From assembly GCA_963772585.1 (NCBI GenBank), contig CAVYXV010000002.1:186001-250000 (forward strand): a DNA stretch of 64,000 nucleotides. Direction: 5' to 3'. Both the position numbers and the translations under genes were made by a program. Positions 49,895-58,487 of this stretch are shown one piece after another; within the stretch, counting starts at the first letter, position 1, and every line of letters starts with the position of its first letter. Under the pieces are notes generated by a model. The model had not been told where the DNA came from. It saw nothing but the letters and a program-made list of their open reading frames with translations, and made no database searches. The DNA comes from CAVVXN01 sp963772585 (GTDB lineage Bacteria; Planctomycetota; PLA2; JAEUHO01).

Positions 49895-52120
49895 TCAGCG
49901 TCCCGGTTCCAAGCCTCGGTCGGACACGAGCAGCTCGGGATCGAGCTTGGACAGCGCCGTCTCGAGCTTGTGGGCCAGGTCCTGCCGCCCGAGCGCCTTG
50001 AGCCGGGCGAGCAGCATCTGCCCCGTCTCGCCGGGTGTGATGCCCATGCGGTCGCGGGTGCCCGCGGCCGCCGGGTCCTTCTCGAACGACGCGAGGATGT
50101 CGGTAAGGGCGAGCTCGGGCTCCTCGACCTGGTACGCGACGCGCGCCCGGCCGGCGAGGGCCAGGGCGACCGGCGTCTTCGCCCCCTCCTCGGCTTCCGG
50201 CGCTGCCTTCAGCCAGCGGGCGTAGAGATCGAGCCCGTGGCCGTACGCGTCGAGGGCCTTCTCGTACTTCTGCGTCCGCCGGTACTGCTCGGCCGCGGCG
50301 ACGGACGCGTCGGCGGCGAAGGGAAGGAGGTGGTCCGGGTCGTCGGACTCCTCCAGGAGCTTCTTGTAGGTGGCCTCGAGCTCGTCCGGTCCGCGCGTCT
50401 TGATGAGTCGGTCGCGCAGACGCTCGTGGAGCGCGATGGAGTCCTTGAAGCGGGCGAGTCCCTGCTGCAGCACCTGCAGCGCCCGGTTGTCCGCCCCGAG
50501 CCACACGAGGAAGTCGTGGTGCCAGACCACCTGGGCGACGGTGCCGAGCGGGTGGTTCAACAGGACGTTGTAGGCCGCGTGGAGATCCGCCAGCCACTGC
50601 GGCGACCATGGCTTCTTCTCCTTGACCGCCGCCTTGATGGCCTTGTAGCGCGACTCCGCGAAGATCGTCACGACGGCCATGGTGCGCCAGGATCCGTCGC
50701 CTTCGGGCAGGGTATCCATGGCCTTCGCCGCGTGCTCGTACGCCTCCTCCACGCGGTCGGTGTAGTAGGCGGAGAGGGTCAGGATCGACTCGACCGGCCA
50801 TCCCGTCGCACCCAGATCATGGGCCCGCTTCCCCGCCGCGTACGCGTCCTCGTAGGAAGCGCGCGCCAACCGCCGCGCCAGGCGCTGGTTCGTGAGGTAG
50901 GTGTCGGGCGCGTCCGTCGCGAGCGTGAGACTCGCGTCGGCCAGCCCGAGCTGGGCCTGGGGGTCCTCCGGGTGCGCGTCCGCCGACCGGGCCTTGTCCT
51001 CGGCGGTCCAGACCATGCCCTCGTCCGGTGGCGGCGCGGGGTAGCTCGCCCCGGCGGACCAGGCCGAGGGATCGAGCTTGGACGTCCGCGCGGCGAGGCC
51101 GCGGTGGACGCCGGCCAGCCAGCGCGCCACCGGCGACTTGTCGCCCAGGCGATCCAGCGTGTCGATGAGGGCGTTGCGTTCCGTCGCGTTCATCGGCACC
51201 TGGAGCGCGTCGGAGATGAGCGGCGTCGCCATCGGCGTATCCACCTTCGTCAACGCCTCGCGGGCCGTCTGGGCGAGCCCGACGTCGAGGCCGAAGATGG
51301 CCTGGCGCAGCAGGTCGAGCTGCGTCACCTCGGGGTGCTTCAACGCTTCCGCGAGGATCTTCCCGCGCATCGCCTCGTCGCCGTCGTGGTACGCCTTCTC
51401 CACGGCCTGGCGGTCCTCGATGTGGTGACTCGCCACGCGTTCGAGGATGGGGCGGTCACCGCGGACGATCGGCGGCTTGGGCGCGGGGAGGCCGTCCTTG
51501 CCGTCGCGGATGGTCTGGAAGATGGTGGCGGTGTCGTTGATGTAGTAGATGTCGTAGACCTCGTTCTTCTGGAGGTCCACGCAGATGTGGCGCGGAGCGA
51601 TCCGCTTCCCGTCGCAGTACTTCTCGTAGATGATGGGCTCGATCGCGATGTGCTCTCCGCACGTCACGCTCCCGAACCGCGGGCACAGGATGCGGTTGCC
51701 CTCGTCGTCGTAGTCGCGGGGGTTGTGCCGGTACACGGAGGCGATCACGCAGACGTAGGGCTTGTACAACTCCGCGACCTCGGGTTGTCGGTAGCGGATA
51801 CCGGCGATGTGCTCGCTCGCGACCTCCCCGTCCATGTTGATGCAGATGAGGATGGGCTTGCCCGTCTCCTTGCTGACGGCGACGGCGTCCTCCCAGGTGC
51901 GCTGGAACTCGATGAGGACCGGCTTGCGCCAATCCGCGGCGGTCGGGGCCTTCCACATCTGTTCGCGGGAGACCGGCTGTCCCCCCTCGACCTCGTGGAG
52001 CCCCGGGACGGGGGGTTTCGCAGGCGGTTCGGGACTCGTGTCCTCTCCGCCGTACGCGAGCGCCGTGAACGTCGAGACGACCAGCAACACGAGGAGCCGT
52101 CGGCCGCGGAGTGTAACCAT
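49895..52120 (-). CDS. Exported thioredoxin-like/TPR protein heading the Bat operon
   Basis: A 741-residue exported protein. After a signal (LLVLLVVSTFTALAYG) a thioredoxin-like domain carries WEDAVAVSKETGKPILICIN, but without the CxxC redox pair (residues about 60-130). A Cys-containing stretch follows (CPRFGSVTCGEH near 151) and NEVYDIYYINDTATIFQTIR. The rest is helical, with HEAT/TPR-like repeats (LARASYEDAYAAGKRAHDLG; YEHAAKAMDTLPEGDGSW; YRRTQKYEKALDAYGHGLDL). ATG 52120 gives the signal peptide directly. It lies 4 bases before moxR and so is the first gene of the operon, perhaps the periplasmic client or sensor. No enzyme motif is seen. Confidence 0.75.
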   Translation of the reverse strand: MVTLRGRRLLVLLVVSTFTALAYGGEDTSPEPPAKPPVPGLHEVEGGQPVSREQMWKAPTAADWRKPVLIEFQRTWEDAVAVSKETGKPILICINMDGEVASEHIAGIRYRQPEVAELYKPYVCVIASVYRHNPRDYDDEGNRILCPRFGSVTCGEHIAIEPIIYEKYCDGKRIAPRHICVDLQKNEVYDIYYINDTATIFQTIRDGKDGLPAPKPPIVRGDRPILERVASHHIEDRQAVEKAYHDGDEAMRGKILAEALKHPEVTQLDLLRQAIFGLDVGLAQTAREALTKVDTPMATPLISDALQVPMNATERNALIDTLDRLGDKSPVARWLAGVHRGLAARTSKLDPSAWSAGASYPAPPPDEGMVWTAEDKARSADAHPEDPQAQLGLADASLTLATDAPDTYLTNQRLARRLARASYEDAYAAGKRAHDLGATGWPVESILTLSAYYTDRVEEAYEHAAKAMDTLPEGDGSWRTMAVVTIFAESRYKAIKAAVKEKKPWSPQWLADLHAAYNVLLNHPLGTVAQVVWHHDFLVWLGADNRALQVLQQGLARFKDSIALHERLRDRLIKTRGPDELEATYKKLLEESDDPDHLLPFAADASVAAAEQYRRTQKYEKALDAYGHGLDLYARWLKAAPEAEEGAKTPVALALAGRARVAYQVEEPELALTDILASFEKDPAAAGTRDRMGITPGETGQMLLARLKALGRQDLAHKLETALSKLDPELLVSDRGLEPGR

Positions 52121-52190
52121 GGAGAGTCTCCAGCGAGGGCGGAGCAAGCGACGCGCCGCGGGAAACGAACGGGCTGTAGCCTACCGCGGG

Positions 52191-52208
52191 CGCCCCTCCG
52201 CCGGGGCG
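52191..52208. terminator. Weak G/C hairpin after the Fur-family gene
   Basis: CGCCCC and GGGGCG pair around the loop TCCGCC, about 90 bases past the end of the Fur-family gene and upstream of the Bat operon. It is a possible terminator. No T-run is present. Confidence 0.22.
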
Positions 52209-52299
52209 GGAGAGGCACGGAATCGCGAGGGCGCGGCGCCCCGGGTCGGCGACCGGCCGCCATGCGTCACCCGTGGGGAACATGTCCCGAGCGACGCGC

Positions 52300-52701
52300 C
52301 TACCCCGAGCGGCGCTCGTCGGCGCGACAGGCGGGGCAGGTGCCGTGAACGAGCACTTCGTGCCGCTTTGGCCGGAAGCCCGGAGGGGTCGCGAGCCCCA
52401 GGTCGGCGGGGAGGCGACAGCCCTCCAGGTCGAAGAGGCGGTCGCAGCGATCGCAACGGAAGTGGTGATGGTGGTTGCGCCCGGTGCGCTCGTAGCGCAG
52501 CCCGCCGCCGGCCACCGGCACGGGCTCGATCCAGCCGGCCTCCTCCAGGCGTCGAAGCGCCCGGTAGACGGTGGCGAGCCCCAGCCCCGGGACCTCGCGA
52601 CGAGCGGCCTCGTGGACCTCCTGCGGGCTCAGCGGCCCGCCGGCGCGGTCGAGGACGCGCCGGATGGCGCGGTGCTGGCGGGTTCCCCGGCGCTCGGGCA
52701 T
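52300..52701 (-). CDS. zur: Fur/Zur-family metal-responsive repressor
   Basis: A 133-residue Fur-superfamily protein. The winged helix shows LSPQEVHEAARREVPGLGLA then TVYRALRRLEEAGWIEPV. The dimerisation domain has the His cluster NHHHHFRCDRCDRLFDLEGC near residues 75-94 and the C-terminal structural zinc site CPACRADE near 121. Divergence from a zinc uptake operon 74 bases away makes Zur the likeliest class. Fe-sensing Fur is the alternative. Confidence 0.85.
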   Translation of the reverse strand: MPERRGTRQHRAIRRVLDRAGGPLSPQEVHEAARREVPGLGLATVYRALRRLEEAGWIEPVPVAGGGLRYERTGRNHHHHFRCDRCDRLFDLEGCRLPADLGLATPPGFRPKRHEVLVHGTCPACRADERRSG

Positions 52702-52791
52702 GGACTCTCCGGCCCCCCGCGACCGGGGGCACGCCCAGCGTGGCGCGGGGGTCGGCCGGCGGTCATCATACGAGAATGAGAATGCAATCTC
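52702..52791 (+). promoter_or_regulatory. Divergent zur/znuA control region with palindrome over the znuA start
   Basis: This short intergenic region holds the promoters for both directions. GAGAATGCAATCTC (52778-52791) is a near-perfect 14-base palindrome (12 of 14 positions) embedded in the imperfect 22-base dyad CGAGAATG...CAATCTCG from 52771 on. It overlaps the first codons of znuA, where a bound repressor would block transcription. A/T-rich dyads of this form are typical Fur/Zur boxes; the assignment is inference. Confidence 0.5.
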
Positions 52792-53663
52792 GAAGGGCCG
52801 TCGTGGTGGGGCTCCTCGCCGCGGCGCTGGGTGCCGCCGCCTGTGGCGAGGCGCCCGAGGCCGCGCCGGTCCGCGCGGTGGTGAGCGTCCTCCCCCACGC
52901 GGGGCTCGTCGAACGCATCGGCGGGACGCGCGTCGCGGTAACGACGCTGGTGGCCCCCGGCGAGAGCCCCTCGACGGCGCAACCCACGGATGCCGACGTG
53001 AGCGACGCGCTGCGCGCGAAGGTCTACTTCCGCACGGGCGTCCCCTTCGAACACGGCGCGTGGCTCGACCTGCTCCGCGCCGCGCCCGGCGTCCGCGTGG
53101 TGGACCTTCGGGAGGGGGTGACGCTCCTGTCGATGGAGGGCCATGGTCACGAGGGGACGCACGGCTCGCCGGACGAGGATGGAAGGGATCCCCACATCTG
53201 GACCGCGCCCGCGGCCCTCGAGGTCCAGGCCCGCACGATCGCGCGCGTGCTGGAAGAGGTGGATCCGGCCGGCGCGGACGTCTACCGCGCCGGCCTCGCC
53301 GACGTCCTGGCCCGCCTCGAGCGCCTCGACCAGGATCTCCGGACGATCCTCGCGCCCGTCCGCAACCACTCGATGTTCGTCTTCCACCCGGCGTGGGGCT
53401 ACCTGTGCGCGGCCTACGGCATCGTCGAACGTCCGATCGAGGTCGAGGGGAAGGGACCGTCCGAAGCGGAGCTCACGGCGCTCCTCGCGCGCGCCCGAGA
53501 GGACGACGTGCACGCGGTCTACGTACAAAGCCAGATCGTGGGCCAGGCGGCGGAGGCCGTGGCCCGGGCCATCGGGGCGCGGGTGGTTCGCCTCGACCCC
53601 CTCGCACGCGACGTCATCGAGAACCTCGCGCACGTCGGACGCGTCCTGGCGGAGACGCTGTGA
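52776..53663 (+). CDS. znuA: Zinc ABC transporter substrate-binding lipoprotein
   Basis: A 295-residue cluster A-I binding protein. Lipoprotein signal AVVVGLLAAALGAAAC is followed by SVLPHAGLVERIGG with the first zinc His. A His-rich loop (EGHGHEGTHGSPDEDGRDPH, near residues 117-136) is typical of zinc rather than manganese binders. FHPAWGYLCAAYGI near 206 carries the second His, and the final Asp is in RLDPLARDVIEN. Start 52776 (MRMQS) and 52782 (MQS) are both possible. The znuC start overlaps its stop by 4 bases. Confidence 0.92.
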   Translation: MRMQSRRAVVVGLLAAALGAAACGEAPEAAPVRAVVSVLPHAGLVERIGGTRVAVTTLVAPGESPSTAQPTDADVSDALRAKVYFRTGVPFEHGAWLDLLRAAPGVRVVDLREGVTLLSMEGHGHEGTHGSPDEDGRDPHIWTAPAALEVQARTIARVLEEVDPAGADVYRAGLADVLARLERLDQDLRTILAPVRNHSMFVFHPAWGYLCAAYGIVERPIEVEGKGPSEAELTALLARAREDDVHAVYVQSQIVGQAAEAVARAIGARVVRLDPLARDVIENLAHVGRVLAETL

Positions 53664-54448
53664 ACACCGCCGAGCCGATCGTGCGGGTCGAAGGCGTCGG
53701 GTTCCGCTACCCCGGCGGGGACGCGCCCGTGCTGGAGGACGTCACCTTCGACGTGGGCCCCCACGACTTCATCGGCCTGATCGGGCCGAACGGGGGCGGC
53801 AAGACCACGCTCTTGAGGATCCTGCTCGGCCTCCTGGAACCGGACCGGGGCATCGTGCGCGTGTTGGGGCGTCCCCCTGCCGAGGTGTCGCGCCGGGTCG
53901 GCTACGTGCCGCAGCAGGCCCGCCTCGATCCGGAGGCTCCGGCGACGGTGGAGGACGTCGTCCTGACCGGCCGGCTCGGGCAGAGTCCGTGGGGCATGCG
54001 ATACGGCCGGAAGGACCATCTGGCCGCCCGCCGGACGATGGCGCAGGTCGGCATCTCCGGCCTGGCCGGCCGGCGGGTCGGCGAGTTGAGCGGCGGCCAG
54101 CGGCAACGGGTCCTCATCGCCCGCGCGTTGACCTCATCGCCCTCCCTCCTGCTTCTCGACGAACCCATGGCGGGCGTGGACGCCGAGATGGAACGGGGCC
54201 TGATCGAGCTGCTGAAGGACCTTCTCCCCCGCCTCCCCGTGATTCTCGTCAGCCACGACGTCGGCTTCGTCTCGGCGCACGTCGGCCGCGTCGCCTGCCT
54301 GAATCGCCGCCTGTCCGTGCACGCGGCGCACGAGATCGGCGAGCGGGTGATCGCCGAGATGTATCGCGAGCTGGGGCCCGTACAGCGGATCGGCCATCGG
54401 CCTTCGTGCCCGTTCACGCTGGAGCCGCCGCACGGGGGCACGGACTGA
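53660..54448 (+). CDS. znuC: Zinc ABC transporter ATP-binding protein
   Basis: A 262-residue ABC ATPase from GTG 53660. Walker A GLIGPNGGGKTTLLRILLG lies near residues 40-58, the Q-loop YVPQQARLDPEAP near 88, the signature LSGGQRQRVLIARAL near 142, and Walker B LLLLDEPMAGVD near 163. The H-loop is in VILVSHDVGFVSAHVG near 195. The C-terminal tail (GHRPSCPFTLEPPHGGTD) carries a Cys/His pair. Overlapped by 4 bases at its start with znuA and by 1 base at its end with the permease gene. Confidence 0.95.
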   Translation: MNTAEPIVRVEGVGFRYPGGDAPVLEDVTFDVGPHDFIGLIGPNGGGKTTLLRILLGLLEPDRGIVRVLGRPPAEVSRRVGYVPQQARLDPEAPATVEDVVLTGRLGQSPWGMRYGRKDHLAARRTMAQVGISGLAGRRVGELSGGQRQRVLIARALTSSPSLLLLDEPMAGVDAEMERGLIELLKDLLPRLPVILVSHDVGFVSAHVGRVACLNRRLSVHAAHEIGERVIAEMYRELGPVQRIGHRPSCPFTLEPPHGGTD

Positions 54449-55284
54449 TGCAGTACTTCCGCGACATGGCGGTCAACCCGCTGCTCCTGACCGGCTTCGT
54501 CGGCGGTCTCCTCGCCGCCTTCGCGTGCGGCGTGATGGGTCCCTACGTCGTCTCGCGCCGGATCGTCTTCCTCGTCGGGGCGATCGCCCACATCGTGGTA
54601 GGAGGGATCGGCGCGGCGCTCTTCCTGCACCACCGCGTGGGGTGGACGTGGCTCGACCCCGTGCACGGAGCCGTGGTGGCGGCGCTCGTCGCCGCCGTGA
54701 TCGTCGGGCTGGTGGAGCACTACGCCCGGGAACGGCTCGACACGCTGATCGGCGCGCTGTGGGCGGTGGGGATGGCCTTCGGATTGCTCCTGGTCAAGTA
54801 CACGCCGGGCTACCACACGGAGCTCTTCAGCTACCTCTTCGGCAACCTCGCCGTCGTCGACGCGGGCGACGTCACGCTCCTCGTGGTGCTCGACGCGGTG
54901 ATCCTTCTTGCGGTTCTCGTCCACCACAAGCAATTCCAGGCGATCGTGCTCGACGAGGAGTTCGCGAGGATCCAGGGCGCCCCGGTCCTGCGAACGAAGC
55001 TGGTGCTCCTGGCCCTCGTTTCCCTGGCCGTCGTGGCCATGATGCAGGTGGTCGGGCTGATCCTCGTCATCGCGCTGTTGAGCCTTCCCGCCGCGCTGGC
55101 CGGACGATGGACCGGACGACTCGCGCCGATGATCGTGGTCTCGACGCTCCTGTGCCTGGTGCTCGTGACCTTCCCGCGCATCGCCGTCTACGGAACGCGC
55201 ACGTCTCCCGAGGCGGCCATCGTGCTCGCCGCGGGCGCGCTCTACCTCGCGACGATCGGGATCCGTTCCGCGACGCGACGGTGA
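54448..55284 (+). CDS. znuB: Zinc ABC transporter permease
   Basis: A 278-residue ABC-3 family permease with eight to nine hydrophobic helices. They include LLLTGFVGGLLAAFACGVMG at the N-terminus, then VSRRIVFLVGAIAHIVVGGI, the coupling region HYARERLDTLIGALWAVGMA near 91, and VVGLILVIALLSLPAALAGR near 196. The histidine motif LVHHKQFQAI lies near 156. It completes the zinc uptake operon; its stop (TGA 55282-55284) is followed by a gene-free stretch. Confidence 0.93.
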   Translation: MQYFRDMAVNPLLLTGFVGGLLAAFACGVMGPYVVSRRIVFLVGAIAHIVVGGIGAALFLHHRVGWTWLDPVHGAVVAALVAAVIVGLVEHYARERLDTLIGALWAVGMAFGLLLVKYTPGYHTELFSYLFGNLAVVDAGDVTLLVVLDAVILLAVLVHHKQFQAIVLDEEFARIQGAPVLRTKLVLLALVSLAVVAMMQVVGLILVIALLSLPAALAGRWTGRLAPMIVVSTLLCLVLVTFPRIAVYGTRTSPEAAIVLAAGALYLATIGIRSATRR

Positions 55285-55624
55285 CTCGGGACGAACGCTC
55301 GCGCGGTGAATTCCGGCCGCGCACCGGGTTGGGACGGACCGGACGGGATCTCTCGAAGACGCCGTGCCGGCACCGGGACCCGGGACGGACAGCCCGGAGG
55401 CCGCGGCTCCCAAGCCTCGTCCGGCGGCGGAAGACACGGCGTGCCGGATCGCCCGCCTCCCCAACCGTTCGTTCGTCTATTGCCTAAGTCTTGTCGGCAT
55501 GTGCCAGCCCGCGGATCTGCGGTTGACTTCGGTTGGTGGCGGTAACTCGAGGGGCAGGAGGTTCTCGGGAGCACGACGGCGGGCGGGGGCCCGCGTCGGT
55601 CGACTGCAGCGGGAGGAGATGCGG
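55285..55624. other. Gene-free gap after znuB
   Basis: 340 bases without a supported gene; frames through it have no homology signal and are Pro/Arg-rich. A 10-base palindrome GTGCCGGCAC lies at 55364-55373. TTGACT at 55523-55528 could be a -35 box for the small lipoprotein gene, but no good -10 follows. No terminator hairpin with a T-run or RNA gene is seen. Confidence 0.5.
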
Positions 55625-56044
55625 ATGCGAACCCTGACGGCAATCGCTGGTGTCGTGGCGCTCGCGCTGACGAGTTGCGCCGCGCGCCTCCCCGCGCGGA
55701 GGGGCGTCGAGGTCACGGCCCGGCCTGCGAAGACGACCATCCACGTTCCGCGGACCACGACGCTTGGCAGGACCGCGTCGGGCTGGGCCATGGCGAGGGC
55801 GACCGGGTCGCCCGACGGCCGCCACAAGGCCTCCCGGGTCGTCGTGTTGTCGAAGACGCCGAACGTCGCGAGACCCGCGCCCTCCCCCGTCCCGAGGCCC
55901 GCTCGCCGGACGGCCCGGGGTCGCATGGTGCAAACCGCCGTCGCCGTGCCGAACGGCGAACTCCGCGAGACGCGGCGTCTCTTCGCGCCGCCCGCGCGCC
56001 CCGCACCGCAGCAAGCCGCGGCGGGCTGCGCCGGCGGCACCTGA
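55625..56044 (+). CDS. Small secreted lipoprotein, hypothetical
   Basis: A 139-residue protein of unknown function. The signal MRTLTAIAGVVALALTSC has a lipidation Cys at residue 18. The rest is Ala/Pro/Arg-rich and probably disordered (PNVARPAPSPVPRPARRTARGR in part), with a C-terminal Cys (AAAGCAGGT). GGGAGGAG at 55611-55618 favours ATG 55625 (7 bases away) over ATG 55619 (1 base). Its third codon positions are less uniformly G/C than those of its neighbours, but signal peptide and ribosome site support expression. Confidence 0.55.
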   Translation: MRTLTAIAGVVALALTSCAARLPARRGVEVTARPAKTTIHVPRTTTLGRTASGWAMARATGSPDGRHKASRVVVLSKTPNVARPAPSPVPRPARRTARGRMVQTAVAVPNGELRETRRLFAPPARPAPQQAAAGCAGGT

Positions 56045-56155
56045 GCCCCCCCCTAGCCCGCTCTCCCGTGAGGAGAGCGTCGCCCCTCCCGTCCGCCCGC
56101 GAAGTGGAGGGTCTCCCCGGATCCCGGTGACCCGCACCCGCGGCATACTGGGGAC

Positions 56156-56832
56156 ATGCCGACGCCCCGCTTCGTGCCGCTCCCCCCCGCGACGCTCCGT
56201 CCCCGGCGGCGATGCGCGCCGCCGCGGAGGCGTGCTACCGGCGGATGGCGACCCGCCGCACCGTCCGCGAATTCTCCGATCGGCCGATCCCCCAGGGCGT
56301 CATCGAGGCGTGCCTGAGGACCGCGGGCACCGCGCCGAGCGGGGCGCACCGCCAGCCGTGGCGCTTCGTGGTCGTCCGGGACCCGAGCGTCAAGCGACGC
56401 ATCCGGGAGGCGGCCGAAGCGGAGGAGCACGCCTTCTATCACCACCGGGCCCCGGACGACTGGCTCGAGGCGCTGGCCCCCTTCGGCACGGACGAGCACA
56501 AGCCGTTCCTGGAGACGGCGCCGGCGCTCGTCGCGGTCTTCGGCGAGCGGTGGGGCGTCGCTCCCGACGGAACGCGCGTCAAGAACTACTACGTGGACGA
56601 GTCCGTGGGCATCGCGACGGGCTTCCTCATCGCCGCGCTCCACGAAGCGGGACTCGCGACCCTCACGCACACGCCGAGCCCGATGCGGTTCCTGGGCGAG
56701 ATCCTGGGACGTCCGGAGAACGAGCGCGCGTTCGTTCTCCTCGTGGCGGGCTTCCCCGCCGGGGACGCCCGCGTGCCCGACCTCCGTCGCAAACCCCTCG
56801 ACGAGATCGCCGTCTTCCTCGACGGTCATTGA
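56156..56832 (+). CDS. Nitroreductase-family flavoprotein, frameshifted near the start
   Basis: The intact body is read from 56212: RRTVREFSDRPIPQGVIEACL, GTAPSGAHRQPWRFVVV (FMN loop), YYVDESVGIATGFLIAALHE and VLLVAGFPAGDARV, a FMN reductase of the BluB/iodotyrosine-dehalogenase-like branch. The typical N-terminal lead is in another frame from ATG 56156 (MPTPRFVPLPP). One extra C in the C7 run at 56182-56188 makes both continuous as PLPPRDAPSPAAMRAAAEAC, giving about 225 residues. A homopolymer miscount is likely. Substrate is unknown; reduction or reductive dehalogenation of aromatics would fit the family. Confidence 0.82.
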
Positions 56833-56903
56833 CCCTTGCCGGCCGACGGCCGGGGGATCAGAATGCCCCCGTGGGGACGCTCGCACACGAGGGACGCAGG
56901 CGC

Positions 56904-58484
56904 ATGCCGTGGAGCGCCGTAGCCAGGCTGTCGACGGCGCTCCTCGTGCTCGCCTTCGCGTACGGCCGGGCCGCGTTCGCCGACGGTTCCACGGCGGCCA
57001 CGAACACCGACGCCTACGCCCGCGAGCAGAAGAAGGAGTACGAAGAGCTCGATCGCGATCCTACGCCGCGCAACGTCGCTCGCCAACTGGAGATCCTCGA
57101 CGGGTTGCGACATGCTCCCTGCGGTACGGCGCAGCGCTTCCTTCTGAAGCTGTTCGGGAGTCGCCGCACACCGGGCGATCCGCGCCTCCACGCGATGCAG
57201 GCCCTGCTCTGGATGGCCGACGCGAAAGCCCTCGACGACATCCTGAAGACGCTCGTGCGGTCGAAGGACCCTACGCTTTGGCAGGGCTTCGGCGAGGCGC
57301 TGGCGGAAGGCCGGTCGAAGGACGTGCGCGCATGGCTCCCCAAAGCAGGCCTCGACTCCCACCGCTCGGAGATCGTGGGGGCCTGCCTCGACGCGCTTGC
57401 GCGACGGCCCGATGCCGCGGTCCTGCCGCGCGTGAAGGAGTTGTTCCGAACGGAGGCTGCGGACGGAGGCGACGGGGACGTGGCCGCCCGCGCCCTGCGC
57501 GCCCTCGTGCGGGGCGGCGATCCGGAGGCCCGAGCGACACTCGTCGAAGCCGCACGGCACAGGGACGTCCGGCTGCGCCTCGTGACGGCCGGGGTCCTCC
57601 CGGGCCTGCAGCCCTTCGACGTCGAGGCCGAGAGCGCGACTCGCGCGCTGCTGCAGGACGACGAGCCCGCCGTCCGCCAGACCGCTGCACGCGCCGTGGG
57701 ACTCGCGAAGCGATCCGCCCTCCGCGATGCCCTGATCGTTCTCCTCACCGACCCCAGACTGCTCACGCGTCACGTCGCTGCGAAGGCGCTGGAGCGGATC
57801 AGCGGTCGGCAACTCGGCCACGACCCCAGGGCATGGGCCGCCTGGCGGGAGAAGCGGGAACCGGGAGCAGTGGAGGACCTGACCTTCCCCACCTACCACG
57901 GCGTGTCCGTGCACACCGATGCTGTCGTCTTCCTCGTCGACGCGTCGTCGTCGATGACGTGGCCGTGGGAGAAGGAGACGCATCGAATCGACGTGGCGCG
58001 AACGGAGTTGGCAGCCGTCCTTCGTGAACTTCCGCCCGAGACCCGCTTCAACGTCATCGTGTATTCCGAGAAGCAGCGAGCGTGGAGGAAGCAGGAGGCC
58101 GAGGCCTCCCCCGGGAACGTCGAATCCGCCGTGAAGTGGGCCTCCAAGGCCATGGAGAAGCCCCAGGGCGACACGTGCCTCTTCGAGGCGCTCCAGGCCG
58201 CCTTCGAAGCAGACCCCGAATTCGACACGGTCTTCCTCCTCACCGACGGCAATCCGACGGCTGGACGCTACTGGACCTCGGAGGGCCTCCTCGCGAGCGT
58301 CCGGGCGTGGACCCGGTACCGCCCCACCCCCATCCACACGATCGGCCTCTCCCTCGCCGACGAGGATCGCGGCCGGCCCAACCTGTCGGAGGACCTCGGC
58401 TTGATGGAGAAGGTCCTCGAGGCCATCGCCGCCCAGACGGACGGCGAATTCCGCTCGGTGCTGCGCGTCCCCCCGGCCCGGTAG
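56904..58484 (+). CDS. Exported HEAT-repeat/vWA protein
   Basis: A 526-residue exported protein. Signal VARLSTALLVLAFAYGRAAFA leads into about 280 residues of HEAT-like helices (FLLKLFGSRRTPGDPRLHAM; ALLQDDEPAVRQTAARAVGL; LLTDPRLLTRHVAAKALERI). A vWA domain from residue 330 has MIDAS VVFLVDASSSMTW (DASSS near 340-344), VFLLTDGNPTAG near 440 and a C-terminal strand. No transmembrane segment is found outside the signal. ATG 56904 is preferred; GTG 56871 in frame is also possible. Proteins of this layout are frequent in Planctomycetota, and the function is unknown. Confidence 0.8.
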   Translation: MPWSAVARLSTALLVLAFAYGRAAFADGSTAATNTDAYAREQKKEYEELDRDPTPRNVARQLEILDGLRHAPCGTAQRFLLKLFGSRRTPGDPRLHAMQALLWMADAKALDDILKTLVRSKDPTLWQGFGEALAEGRSKDVRAWLPKAGLDSHRSEIVGACLDALARRPDAAVLPRVKELFRTEAADGGDGDVAARALRALVRGGDPEARATLVEAARHRDVRLRLVTAGVLPGLQPFDVEAESATRALLQDDEPAVRQTAARAVGLAKRSALRDALIVLLTDPRLLTRHVAAKALERISGRQLGHDPRAWAAWREKREPGAVEDLTFPTYHGVSVHTDAVVFLVDASSSMTWPWEKETHRIDVARTELAAVLRELPPETRFNVIVYSEKQRAWRKQEAEASPGNVESAVKWASKAMEKPQGDTCLFEALQAAFEADPEFDTVFLLTDGNPTAGRYWTSEGLLASVRAWTRYRPTPIHTIGLSLADEDRGRPNLSEDLGLMEKVLEAIAAQTDGEFRSVLRVPPAR

Positions 58485-58487
58485 GCC

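Noticed and set aside
56212..56223. ATG 56212 as the natural start of the nitroreductase
   Set aside because: No ribosome site precedes it, and the family lead sequence is present just upstream in another frame across a C7 run.
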